Assembly (NCBI RefSeq): GCF_900753045.1
Contig: NZ_CAADXO010000055.1
Coordinates: 1-42,037 of the forward strand
DNA: 42,037 nucleotides
Direction of reading: 5' to 3'
Origin: an uncultured Phascolarctobacterium sp.
GTDB lineage: Bacteria; Bacillota; Negativicutes; Acidaminococcales; Acidaminococcaceae
Below are positions 1 through 7,761 of this stretch, piece after piece (within the stretch, counting starts at the first letter, position 1; each line of letters opens with the position of its first letter). The translations under genes and the position numbers were made by a program. Under the pieces are notes generated by a model. The model was not told the origin of the DNA, ran no database searches, and saw nothing but the letters and a program-made list of their open reading frames with translations.

Positions 1-34
1 AGGATTAATTAATTTTAACTATTTTTGCTTTGCG

Positions 35-622
35 TTAATCTTGCGGCGGTTGGGGGAATTCGCCGTTGTGATGTCTGTAGCCGTGGAATTCGCCACGGTT
101 ATGCTTGTAGCCGCGGAATTCGCCTTTATGGTGTTTAGACGGTTTTGGCGGCATTGGTCTGTTGGCTCTTACTGCTTCGCGTTGCTCGGGAGTCATTTGC
201 TGCAGACGCTCATGGCGTGCCTGGCGTTGTGCCATATCATCCTTGATGAATTGCTGCACTTCAGCCTTCTGAGCCGGAGTGAGCTTGGACATAGTTTCCT
301 TGGCGTACTTTTCGTGAGCTTCCTTGCGTTCTTTGCGCATTTTTTCTACAGCCTTTTCACGCTGCTCGGGTGTCATGCTTTTCCATTCTTCACGCATTTT
401 TTGGCGCTCGGCACGTTGCTCAGGTGTAAGCTTAGGACCTTGGCGGTGCATTCTGTGAGCCGGCGGCGGGCAGGGACGGTCTGCGTCATTTTCGTGCAGA
501 ATAGCATTTACGCGCTCGCTCATGGACGGCTGCGGCGGACAATCTGCAGAGGCAGCAAAAGCACTGGTGCAGAAGGCTGTTAAAACTGTACCGGTAACGA
601 GAATCTTTTTCATATTCAACAT
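35..622 (-). CDS. Secreted TPEQR-repeat (Spy/CpxP-like) protein
   Basis: Predicted exported protein of 195 residues. The ATG at 622 lies 8 nt after AAGGAG, so it is preferred over an upstream GTG. The N-terminus has a basic start, a hydrophobic core and an AFAASA cleavage site. The mature part is charged and helical with repeated LTPEQR/MTPEQR/LTPAQK motifs, like the LTxxQ family of periplasmic stress proteins (Spy, CpxP). The C-terminus is rich in Gly, His and Tyr with a thrice repeated GEF unit and may bind metal. It is divergent from a response regulator and histidine kinase and may be their target or sensor accessory. The family match is by motif only; the role is inferred. Confidence 0.75.
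   Translation of the reverse strand: MLNMKKILVTGTVLTAFCTSAFAASADCPPQPSMSERVNAILHENDADRPCPPPAHRMHRQGPKLTPEQRAERQKMREEWKSMTPEQREKAVEKMRKERKEAHEKYAKETMSKLTPAQKAEVQQFIKDDMAQRQARHERLQQMTPEQREAVRANRPMPPKPSKHHKGEFRGYKHNRGEFHGYRHHNGEFPQPPQD
56..127. repeat. 30-bp tandem repeat in the secreted protein gene
   Basis: The hexamer GAATTC recurs at 56, 86 and 116, exactly 30 bp apart, with similar sequence between. This gives two full units and part of a third. In protein they form the GEFxGYxH repeats at the C-terminus. Confidence 0.8.
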
Positions 623-851
623 CAGAATCACTCCTTATATCTTTAATCGTTTAGTGGAATTTTGCTTTGATTAAGGTCCGGCTTTTAGCTGTTCCTTAAC
701 TTTGCTTATATTGTACAGGCATTTTATGACTTTTTTATGTTTTTTGACTTAATTTGAGCTGAAAAATATCTTTTTTTGCGTCATACTTTTAACACACTTG
801 GACGTTAAAATGTAATATAATGAAAGAAAGGCAGCTTAAGGAGGGTTTGCG

Positions 852-1550
852 ATGAAGAAAATACTTATCGCTGATGATAATAAACAGATTACGACAATTT
901 TATCCGGCTATGCCAAAAAGGAAGGCTTTGAGCCGGTTATTGCGCTGGACGGAGCGGAGGCACTGGATAAATATCTGCAGTATGAGCATGAAATTGCTGT
1001 TGTGCTGCTGGATGTGATGATGCCGGAAATAGATGGCTTTGAGGTTTGCCGCCGTCTGCGCAAGGAATCCATGGTGCCGATTATTATGATTACGGCGCGT
1101 GGTGAGGATTATGATAAGATTATGGGTTTGGATATCGGTGCGGACGATTATGTGATTAAGCCGTTCAGCGCACCGGAGGTAATGGCCCGCGTGCGTGCGG
1201 TTCTGCGCCGCCTGGGTACGCAGGAGGCGGCGAACGCTCAAACACTTTCTTACGCAAACCTATACATTAACCTGGAAAAATATGCAGTTCAGATTAACGG
1301 TGAGGATGTACCGCTGACGAAAAAGGAAATCGAGCTTTTGTGGACGCTGGCAAAAAATTCTACGAAGGTTTTCAGCCGTGATAATCTGCTGGACAGTATC
1401 TGGGGTTATGACTATTTCGGTGACAGCCGTACTGTCGATTCGCATATCAAGCGTTTGCGCGCTAAGCTGGATAAGTACGAGCACCCTCTGTGGGAAATCA
1501 AAACTATCTGGGGCGTAGGCTACCGCTTTGAGGGACACAAGGATGAATAA
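852..1550 (+). CDS. OmpR/PhoB-family response regulator
   Basis: DNA-binding response regulator of 232 residues, the usual family length. The receiver domain (1-120) has the acidic pair at D8-D9, the phosphoacceptor D54 in LLDVMMP and the conserved lysine K103 in IKPFS. The winged-helix domain (about 128-228) ends in the typical GVGYRF motif. AAGGAGGG lies upstream of the ATG and a TATAAT hexamer at 816-821 could be its -10. The kinase gene overlaps it by 8 nt, so the two form one system. The signal is unknown; the neighbouring secreted TPEQR protein hints at envelope stress. Confidence 0.93.
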   Translation: MKKILIADDNKQITTILSGYAKKEGFEPVIALDGAEALDKYLQYEHEIAVVLLDVMMPEIDGFEVCRRLRKESMVPIIMITARGEDYDKIMGLDIGADDYVIKPFSAPEVMARVRAVLRRLGTQEAANAQTLSYANLYINLEKYAVQINGEDVPLTKKEIELLWTLAKNSTKVFSRDNLLDSIWGYDYFGDSRTVDSHIKRLRAKLDKYEHPLWEIKTIWGVGYRFEGHKDE

Positions 1551-3105
1551 TAAAATTGCTTTAAAGCTGACACTGTATTTTTCTGCGGTGCTGCTTGTTT
1601 TTGCATTGATTATCGGCGGCGTTTTTTACCAGTTCTTCAAGCAGCAGACGATTGAAATCAAGGAAAAGGAAATGCGTCTGCGGGCGGAGAAAATTGCCGA
1701 AGTGCTGAGTGATAATATGGAGCGTATGGAAAGCCGTCATGGTGACGGTATTGCCAACAGCAAGTTTATCAGCTATCTGGATAATGTGACGCAGGAAATC
1801 GTCTGGGTGGTGGACAGCAACCGTCAGCTTAGCATCAATAAGGACAGGGTGCAGCGTCAGCGCTGTGAGGTGCAAAAGCATCATGAGTATAGCGGTTTTG
1901 GCCTTTTTAAACGTCAGATGCCGCCGATTGCCTGGAAGGAACCGCCTAAGACTCCTAAAGAGGCTTATGAAAGACTGCCGGTACAGGTCAAAAAAAAGGT
2001 TGAAGAGGGTTTTACTGGTAAAGCATTTATTATTGAAGAGTATAACCCGATGCTGGATGGCATTATGCTGACTGTCGGCAGACCGATTTATGACAGCCAG
2101 GGACAGGTGAAGGCTGTGCTTTTGCTGCATTCTCCGGTAGCAGGCTTGCAAGATGCTATCTGGTCCGGCCTGCGCATTCTGCTTATCAGCCTGCTGGTGG
2201 CAATGGCTTTGGGCATGCTGCTTTCGGTAGTGCTCAGCTGGCGCTTTACCGGCACGATAGAAAAAATGAAAAATATTGCCGAGCGTTTGGCGGAACGTGA
2301 TTACAGCGCCCGCACCAACATTAAGCAAAATGACGAAATCGGTGAGCTGGCGCGTACGCTGGATATTCTGGCAGAGCGTCTGGAGCTGGCAGATGCCGAG
2401 AGCCAGAAGCTGGAAAAGCTGCGCCGCGAGTTTATTGCCAACATTTCGCATGAGCTGCGTACGCCTGTAACGGTTATCCGCGGCAGTCTGGAGGCCTTGC
2501 GCGACGGAGTAGTTACGGAAAAGGCGGATGTAGAGGAATTTCATGAGCAGATGTATAAGGAAAGCTTGTTTTTGCAGCGACTGATAAATGATCTGCTGGA
2601 TTTATCACGTTTGCAGAATACAGATTTTCCGATTGAAAAGGCACCGCTGAACTTTGTTGATGTTATGCATGATGCAGTGCGCAGCGGCAGGCAGCTGGGT
2701 GCGGATAAAAAGCTGCAGATTACAGGCAGTGCGGATAAGGACATTTACATGTTGAACGGTGATTACGGACGCTTGCGGCAGATGCTGATGATCTTTTTGC
2801 ATAACAGCATCAAGTTTTCACCCGAAGGCAGCGAAATTAAGCTGGAGCTGGCCGGCAGCAGGCTGAAGCTGATTGATCATGGCTGTGGTATTAAGGAAGA
2901 GGACGTTCCGCATGCCTTCGACCGCTTTTATAAGGCGCGCAATGAGCATAATAAGAGCGGCAGCGGTCTGGGACTGGCAATCGCCAAGCAGATTGCGCAG
3001 CGTCATGATATGCAGCTGGAGCTGCAGAGCAAGCTGGGCGAGGGGACAACGATTATTATCAGTCTGCCGCCTGAGCTGAAGGAAAAGGAGTATGCGGATG
3101 AATAA
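1543..3105 (+). CDS. Membrane sensor histidine kinase
   Basis: Partner kinase of the preceding regulator, 520 residues. The ATG at 1543 overlaps the regulator stop and lies downstream of GAGGG. Two membrane segments (about 7-29 and 209-233) enclose an extracytoplasmic sensor of about 180 residues. A HAMP region follows, then the HisKA motif NISHELRTP with phosphoacceptor near H303, and an HATPase domain with an N box (FLHNSIKFSP) and the GSGLGLAIAK G box. This is the architecture of PhoR/BaeS-like kinases. It shares an 8-nt stop/start overlap with the dehydrogenase gene downstream. Confidence 0.92.
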   Translation: MNNKIALKLTLYFSAVLLVFALIIGGVFYQFFKQQTIEIKEKEMRLRAEKIAEVLSDNMERMESRHGDGIANSKFISYLDNVTQEIVWVVDSNRQLSINKDRVQRQRCEVQKHHEYSGFGLFKRQMPPIAWKEPPKTPKEAYERLPVQVKKKVEEGFTGKAFIIEEYNPMLDGIMLTVGRPIYDSQGQVKAVLLLHSPVAGLQDAIWSGLRILLISLLVAMALGMLLSVVLSWRFTGTIEKMKNIAERLAERDYSARTNIKQNDEIGELARTLDILAERLELADAESQKLEKLRREFIANISHELRTPVTVIRGSLEALRDGVVTEKADVEEFHEQMYKESLFLQRLINDLLDLSRLQNTDFPIEKAPLNFVDVMHDAVRSGRQLGADKKLQITGSADKDIYMLNGDYGRLRQMLMIFLHNSIKFSPEGSEIKLELAGSRLKLIDHGCGIKEEDVPHAFDRFYKARNEHNKSGSGLGLAIAKQIAQRHDMQLELQSKLGEGTTIIISLPPELKEKEYADE

Positions 3106-3877
3106 GATGAATTATGGCTGTGACGGTCTTTGCGTTGCTGTCAGCGGCGGTACGTCAGGCATCGGCCTGGCGGCGGCGCTGCGCTTTTTGACGGACGGCG
3201 CGCGTGTATATATTTTGGGACGTTCAAAGGAGCGTGGCGAGCAGGCTTTGCGTTATCTTGAGGAACAGACCGGGAAGCAGGCAGTATATATTTCCTGTGA
3301 TGTAACGAAGCAGGCTGAGTGCAAGGCTGCCGTGGCAAAAATTGCCGAGCAGGAAGGCAGGCCTGACTGGCAGCTTGATATTTTGATCAACAGCGCCGGC
3401 TTTTATCGCGAGCAGCGACTGGAGCAGCTGACGGAAGCAGATTTTGATGCGATGATGAACGTCAACGTCAAAGGTATGATGTTTTTGACGCAGGCAGCGT
3501 TGCCTTATCTGCGCAGTAAAAGCAGTGTGGTGAATATTGCCTCCGATGCTGCCGTCAGCGGTAATTACGGCTGTGCGCTTTATTGTGCGACTAAGGGAGC
3601 TGTGGTGGCGTTTACCAGAGCGCTGGCGCTGGATTTGGCACCGTCGGTGCGCGTAAACTGCGTTTGCCCGGCAGATGTGGATACGCCGCTGCTGGCGCAG
3701 CAGCTTGCTGATGCGAATGGCGGTTACACGCTGGAGGATGTGGCTGCAGCCTATCCGCTGCAGCGGATTGCTGCAGCAGATGAGATAGCGCACGTAATCT
3801 GCAGTCTGGCGTCCCCTGCCAACAGCTTTATGACCGGCAGCATTGTAACTGTCGACGGCGGACTGACAGCCGGATGA
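3098..3877 (+). CDS. Short-chain dehydrogenase/reductase
   Basis: NAD(P)-dependent oxidoreductase of the classical SDR family, 259 residues. The start at 3098 lies 7 nt after AAGGAG; the ATG at 3092 would touch the ribosome site. Visible motifs are the dinucleotide-binding GGTSGIG (17-23), NSAG, the catalytic serine near S149 and YCATK with Y162 and K166. The C-terminal IVTVDGGLT is typical of FabG-like enzymes. It overlaps the kinase stop by 8 nt, so it is probably co-transcribed with the two-component genes. The substrate cannot be deduced. Confidence 0.9.
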   Translation: MNKMNYGCDGLCVAVSGGTSGIGLAAALRFLTDGARVYILGRSKERGEQALRYLEEQTGKQAVYISCDVTKQAECKAAVAKIAEQEGRPDWQLDILINSAGFYREQRLEQLTEADFDAMMNVNVKGMMFLTQAALPYLRSKSSVVNIASDAAVSGNYGCALYCATKGAVVAFTRALALDLAPSVRVNCVCPADVDTPLLAQQLADANGGYTLEDVAAAYPLQRIAAADEIAHVICSLASPANSFMTGSIVTVDGGLTAG

Positions 3878-3915
3878 ATATTGTAAATATTGTTTTTGGT
3901 AAAATAGGTAAAGAG

Positions 3916-3946
3916 CAGGTAAAGAAATTTTCTTTGCCTGTTTTTT
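3916..3946 (+). terminator. Intrinsic terminator after the SDR gene
   Basis: CAGGTAAAG pairs with CTTTGCCTG (one U-G pair) around a 7-nt loop and is followed by six T. It closes the regulator-kinase-dehydrogenase operon. Confidence 0.8.
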
Positions 3947-3976
3947 ATATACGCAAACGTATATAAGTGATATAAT
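3946..3976 (+). promoter_or_regulatory. murI promoter with operator-like palindrome
   Basis: TATATACG and CGTATATA form a perfect 8-bp inverted repeat (3946-3965, 4-nt centre). It overlaps the -35 region of an extended -10 promoter TGATATAAT (3968-3976). The overlap suggests control by a DNA-binding protein, but its AT-rich content and the terminator just upstream keep this tentative. Confidence 0.5.
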
Positions 3977-4015
3977 TAATGTATTAAAGTATAAAAAATA
4001 CGGGAGGGTATTTTT

Positions 4016-4819
4016 ATGGATAAAATGCAGCCCATTGGCGTACTTGATTCGGGAGTCGGCGGTCTGTCGGTTTTGAAATGCCTGCATCAGATGTTGCCGC
4101 ACGAGGATTTTATTTATGTCGGTGATACTGCGCGTACACCTTACGGCACACGCAGTGAACAAGAAATCCGTGGCTTTGTAGGCGAAATAATTAATTGGCT
4201 GGCAGCCAAAAACGTTAAGCAGGTAGTTATAGCCTGCAATACGCTGACAATGCTCGGTGTAGACAGTTTGCGGGGGATGCATCCGTTCAGGGTTGTCGGG
4301 ATGTCCAAGGGGGCAAAGCAGCTGTTGGCGGCCAGTCCGAATAAGAAAATCGGTGTACTGGCAACGCAGTTTACTATTGCCAGCGGTCTGCACAAAAAGG
4401 CTATTCTTGCCGCTGACGCGCAAGCGCAGGTTTATCCTGTGGCCTGCCCCAAGTTTGTGCCGTTAATCGAAGGTGAGCAGTTTGACAGCCCGGAGCTGCA
4501 GCAGGCTATCGCAGAGTATACCGAGCCTTTTAAAAAAGCTGGTGTTGAAGCAGTGATTTTATCCTGCACGCATTATCCTTTTATTAAAGAACAAATCGAA
4601 GCCGATTTAGGACCGAAGGTAAAGGTGCTTGACCCGGCGGCTGCCACCAGTGCCGACGCCATTGCGGCACTTAAGGAGGAAGGCCTGCTGCGTACAGAAG
4701 GCAAGGGACGTTTGCAGGTTTGCTGCACAGCTGATTTGGCAAGAGTAGAGCGCTTGGCAGGCAGAATGCTGCCTGTCGACGATTGTGACTTTTCTTTAAT
4801 TGATTTAAAGGAGAATTGA
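4016..4819 (+). CDS. murI: Glutamate racemase
   Basis: Interconverts L- and D-glutamate for peptidoglycan synthesis in the cytoplasm. The protein has 267 residues, normal for MurI. The N-terminal GVLDSGVGGLSV motif is present, and the two catalytic cysteines lie in ACNT (C74) and SCTHYPF (C184). The ATG follows GGGAGGG by 7 nt. The gene stands alone between its own promoter and the antiporter operon leader. Confidence 0.95.
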   Translation: MDKMQPIGVLDSGVGGLSVLKCLHQMLPHEDFIYVGDTARTPYGTRSEQEIRGFVGEIINWLAAKNVKQVVIACNTLTMLGVDSLRGMHPFRVVGMSKGAKQLLAASPNKKIGVLATQFTIASGLHKKAILAADAQAQVYPVACPKFVPLIEGEQFDSPELQQAIAEYTEPFKKAGVEAVILSCTHYPFIKEQIEADLGPKVKVLDPAAATSADAIAALKEEGLLRTEGKGRLQVCCTADLARVERLAGRMLPVDDCDFSLIDLKEN

Positions 4820-4906
4820 TTGCATAACTTTTATTCCGTTCGTAAAAAATAGCAGGAATTTTCTTTTTTATGTCTAATTTATAGTAAATAGGAGTGAGAA
4901 GGCTTT

Positions 4907-5031
4907 CTATTAAGATAACTTGCTTTGAGAGTTGTCTTAATAGGTATTTATGTTACTAAATGCCGGTTTCATGATACTGTGAAAGCGGTATTTATATTTT
5001 CGCAGCTATGTCATCTGTATCGGCAGATGAC
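4907..5031 (+). promoter_or_regulatory. Structured leader of the antiporter operon
   Basis: The 265 bp between murI and mnhE hold three strong hairpins in a row: 4907-4920 with 4930-4943 (one U-G), 4958-4971 with 4980-4993 (one G-G mismatch, one G-U), and 5010-5017 with 5024-5031 (perfect, 6-nt loop). A weaker AT hairpin near 5046-5066 lies before the ribosome site. No T-run follows any of them. The compact series in front of an ion antiporter operon is compatible with a cis-regulatory RNA, possibly cation-responsive, but I cannot match it to a known riboswitch class. Confidence 0.45.
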
Positions 5032-5084
5032 TGGTTACGCAAATGCTATTATATTCAAAAATAATATAAAGAAAGGTGGTAGCT

Positions 5085-5660
5085 GTGGAAAAGCAGGGAG
5101 TATTGAACGATAAAAAAATTGTAGGCTCGCCTATGGTGCATATGACATGTCTTGCTCTGGTGCTGTTTGCATTCTGGATGGTTTTGTCAGGCAGAACAGA
5201 AACGAAATTTGTCGTATACGGTATCCTCACAGCTGTGGTGACAACTTGGGTTACGTACCCGCTTCTGCTGGTCCCGAATAAGGACGGCAGTAAAAAGTAT
5301 TATGTTTTCGGTTTTTCGATTCCGAAAATGATCATGTACTTTTTCTGGCTGATGTGGCAGCTGGTGCTCGCCAATATTGACGTGCTGCTGGCAACTACAG
5401 GTCAGGAGCTGAACATTGATCCCAAGGTTGTCCGCTTCCGCTTCAAGGCTGATAATCCGATGGCATCTGTTGTTTTGGCGAACTCAATTACGCTGACACC
5501 CGGTACTGTAACAATGAATGTTACCGATGACGGTGTGTATGAGATTCATGCACTGACCGTTGGTGCAGCTGCAGGCGTGCTTGATGGCGGCATGCAGAAA
5601 AAGGTTGCCGATTTATATGGCGAAAAATTTGATTTTGCAGTAGTAGAGAGCGAGGAATGA
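5085..5660 (+). CDS. mnhE: Mrp antiporter subunit E
   Basis: Membrane subunit of the Mrp/Mnh multisubunit cation/proton antiporter, about 191 residues. The GTG at 5085 lies 8 nt after AAAGG; the GTG at 5076 falls inside the ribosome site. Hydrophobic segments lie near residues 17-60 and 80-100. The soluble C-terminus contains NSITLTPGT, a hallmark of MnhE. It is the first gene of an eleven-gene operon with short spacings or 4-nt overlaps. Confidence 0.92.
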   Translation: MEKQGVLNDKKIVGSPMVHMTCLALVLFAFWMVLSGRTETKFVVYGILTAVVTTWVTYPLLLVPNKDGSKKYYVFGFSIPKMIMYFFWLMWQLVLANIDVLLATTGQELNIDPKVVRFRFKADNPMASVVLANSITLTPGTVTMNVTDDGVYEIHALTVGAAAGVLDGGMQKKVADLYGEKFDFAVVESEE

Positions 5661-5662
5661 TT

Positions 5663-5926
5663 ATGCAGATTATATTTTATATTATGATGGTAGCCATTCT
5701 TCTGATCATCGGTACGATGCTGCAGCGCTTGTTTAACGGGCCGACAATTTTTGACAGAATGAACGCCTTGGGCGTTATCGGTGCCGATACAATTTTATTA
5801 TTGGTGCTTTTCGGCTATATTGACAAACGACCGGACATGTATGTTGATATAGCGATTTCTTATGCAATTTTAGGCTTCATCGGTTCATTGATTGTAGCTA
5901 AATTTATAGGAGGTAAAAGGATATGA
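5663..5926 (+). CDS. mnhF: Mrp antiporter subunit F
   Basis: Small three-helix membrane subunit of about 87 residues. FNGPTIFDRMNALG and the later DIAISYAILGFIG match MnhF. The ATG at 5663 lies 7 nt after GAGG; the alternative ATG at 5657 overlaps the mnhE stop but nearly touches the ribosome site. It sits between mnhE and mnhG as in other Mrp and Mbh clusters. Confidence 0.92.
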   Translation: MQIIFYIMMVAILLIIGTMLQRLFNGPTIFDRMNALGVIGADTILLLVLFGYIDKRPDMYVDIAISYAILGFIGSLIVAKFIGGKRI

Positions 5927-6384
5927 TTGAACAATTTGGGTTTACCTCCCTGCGCGAAGTTATCGCAGCGCTGTTTCTGTTAAGCGGTCTGGTATTCTTC
6001 GTCGGCTCAGCTATCGGTATGCTGCGCCTGCCGGACTTCTATTCCAGAATCCATGCCTCCGGCAACAGTGAAACTCTTGGTTGTACGCTTTCCTTTATCG
6101 GTCTGATGATTTATGAAGGACCTACACTGACGGCGGCAAAGATGGCTTTTGTATTTTTACTTGTTTTTATGGCTAATCCGATCGGCTCGCATATTCTGAG
6201 CAAGGCAGCCTATAAATCCGGACATCCTGTCTGGACACTGCAGAGCAAGGGTGCTAAAAAGCTTGTTGGTCTGGAAAAGGCTGACCACAGTGCTGATGAG
6301 CCTGTAGGCCATATCCGCAAGAAAGCAGTAAAAACAAATCGTAACCAAGTACATAAATATCATAAGAAGAAAGGAGATAAATAA
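5923..6384 (+). CDS. mnhG: Mrp antiporter subunit G
   Basis: Membrane subunit of 153 residues with three hydrophobic helices and the family signature MLRLPDFYSRIHA. It overlaps mnhF by 4 nt (ATGA) behind AGGAGG. After about residue 115 it has a lysine- and histidine-rich tail longer than in short MnhG proteins, probably cytoplasmic. Confidence 0.92.
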   Translation: MIEQFGFTSLREVIAALFLLSGLVFFVGSAIGMLRLPDFYSRIHASGNSETLGCTLSFIGLMIYEGPTLTAAKMAFVFLLVFMANPIGSHILSKAAYKSGHPVWTLQSKGAKKLVGLEKADHSADEPVGHIRKKAVKTNRNQVHKYHKKKGDK

Positions 6385-6385
6385 A

Positions 6386-6628
6386 ATGGAGATTTATACT
6401 ATTGAAGCTCTTTTACTTGTCTTCCTGATTCTCATTACCTGTGCAGTTATTTTCTGCAAGGATATTTTAAGTGCTGCGATTATCTACAGTGCGTTCAGCT
6501 TCTGCGCTGTGCTGCTGTACCTGATGATGGGTTCGCCCGACGTTGCCTTTACGGAGGCTGTTATCGGTACGATTTCTACCATTTTCTTCGTAGCTTCGTT
6601 GAAAAAAATTGATAGGTGGTGTAAATAA
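6386..6628 (+). CDS. MbhD-like membrane subunit (DUF4040 type)
   Basis: An 80-residue membrane protein with about three helices, including GSPDVAFTEAVIG. This matches the segment that is the separate MbhD subunit of membrane-bound hydrogenases, or is fused to the end of MrpA in classical Mrp systems. Its presence as a separate gene after mnhG follows the Mbh order. Confidence 0.82.
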   Translation: MEIYTIEALLLVFLILITCAVIFCKDILSAAIIYSAFSFCAVLLYLMMGSPDVAFTEAVIGTISTIFFVASLKKIDRWCK

Positions 6629-6954
6629 TGCGTGGATTAGTTGCTGTTATCCTGGCGATTATGACAGGCATGTTTTGCTCTGTTGTAACCTACCTGCCCG
6701 AAATTGGTGACGCGAACACTGCGCCTAACCAGCATGTTACTCCGACCTATATCTCCCGTAGTGCGGAGGATACAGGCTCGCCCAATATCGTAACGGGCGT
6801 CATCATCGACTATCGTGGCTTCGATACTATGTGGGAAACCTCGGTAATGTTCCTCGCCGGTCTGACAACGGTGCTGGTGCTGACCAGCAATCCGGTAGGT
6901 CGCAGACCTGAGGAAGAGCCGGAGGATCCGGAGGAAGGAGAGATTATCAAATGA
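6628..6954 (+). CDS. MbhE-like membrane subunit
   Basis: A 108-residue protein with an N-terminal helix, an exposed loop and a second helix. VIIDYRGFDTMWETSV resembles the MbhE segment and the MrpA C-terminus preceding MrpB. The acidic tail (EEEPEDPEEGE) is probably cytoplasmic. Its first base is shared with the previous stop and it overlaps mnhB by 4 nt. Confidence 0.8.
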   Translation: MRGLVAVILAIMTGMFCSVVTYLPEIGDANTAPNQHVTPTYISRSAEDTGSPNIVTGVIIDYRGFDTMWETSVMFLAGLTTVLVLTSNPVGRRPEEEPEDPEEGEIIK

Positions 6955-7403
6955 AAGAACCATTTGGCGGTCTTATCCTGAATGTGGCCTTCAGAATGCT
7001 GGTGCCGTTCACGATTACCTACGGTATTTACGTTCTCTGCCTGGGTGAGTTTTCTCCGGGCGGCGGCTTCCAGGCAGGCGCATTGCTTTCTGTCGGCGTG
7101 CTGCTTGCACGTCTTATCTTGGGCTTTGATACAAAGTTCAATGTTTTAGGCAAAACCTCTGTTGTTCTTGCCGGCGTTGGCACCTTCCTGTATGCTTTCA
7201 CCGGCTGGCTGACCTTGTTCGGCGGCGCAGACTTTTTCCTGAACTACAATTATATGCCAATTCATATGGAGCCTCAGCACGAAATGCATGCCATGGGCAT
7301 TTTCCTTATTGAAATCGGCGTTGCCATCTGCGTAATGATGACAATTATTAATCTGCTTGATGCAATTGTGAAAAGGGGTGACGAAGATGGAAGTGCTCAA
7401 TGA
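6951..7403 (+). CDS. mnhB: Mrp antiporter subunit B
   Basis: Membrane subunit of 150 residues with about four helices. GEFSPGGGFQAGALL is the signature of MnhB and MbhF. It overlaps its neighbours, which indicates translational coupling. Confidence 0.93.
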   Translation: MKEPFGGLILNVAFRMLVPFTITYGIYVLCLGEFSPGGGFQAGALLSVGVLLARLILGFDTKFNVLGKTSVVLAGVGTFLYAFTGWLTLFGGADFFLNYNYMPIHMEPQHEMHAMGIFLIEIGVAICVMMTIINLLDAIVKRGDEDGSAQ

Positions 7404-7761
7404 GTTTTTGAAAACAAAAGGCATTTATTCCCTGGTCATGATTCTTTTCTTCCTGGGTGTATATGGCATGGTCCTCAGCAAGAACTATATGAAGAAGCTG
7501 ATGGCGATGAATGTTATGCAGGTTGCCGTTATTTACTTTTATCTGTGCTTCGCACAGAAGGATGGCGCAATGATTCCTATTCAGAACGGCCTGACAACAG
7601 ATCCTAATGCTTACATTAACCCTCTGCCGCATGGTCTGATGCTGACGGCAATTGTTGTAAGTCTTGGTACTACAGGCGTAGCAATTGCACTCCTCATGCG
7701 TATTAAAGAAATCTACGGTTCTGTTGAAGAAGTAGAGGTATTGAGGAGGGCTAGTAAATGA
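7387..7761 (+). CDS. mnhC: Mrp antiporter subunit C (NuoK-like)
   Basis: Three-helix subunit homologous to NuoK, about 124 residues. The ATG at 7387 lies 8 nt after AGGGG and overlaps the end of mnhB. LPHGLMLTAIVVSLGTT matches the conserved LPHALVLTAIVI-type motif of MnhC. Confidence 0.92.
   Translation: MEVLNEFLKTKGIYSLVMILFFLGVYGMVLSKNYMKKLMAMNVMQVAVIYFYLCFAQKDGAMIPIQNGLTTDPNAYINPLPHGLMLTAIVVSLGTTGVAIALLMRIKEIYGSVEEVEVLRRASK

Noticed and set aside
3224..4423. Long minus-strand frame of 399 codons
   Set aside because: It is a shadow of the dehydrogenase and murI genes and runs through their terminator and promoter.
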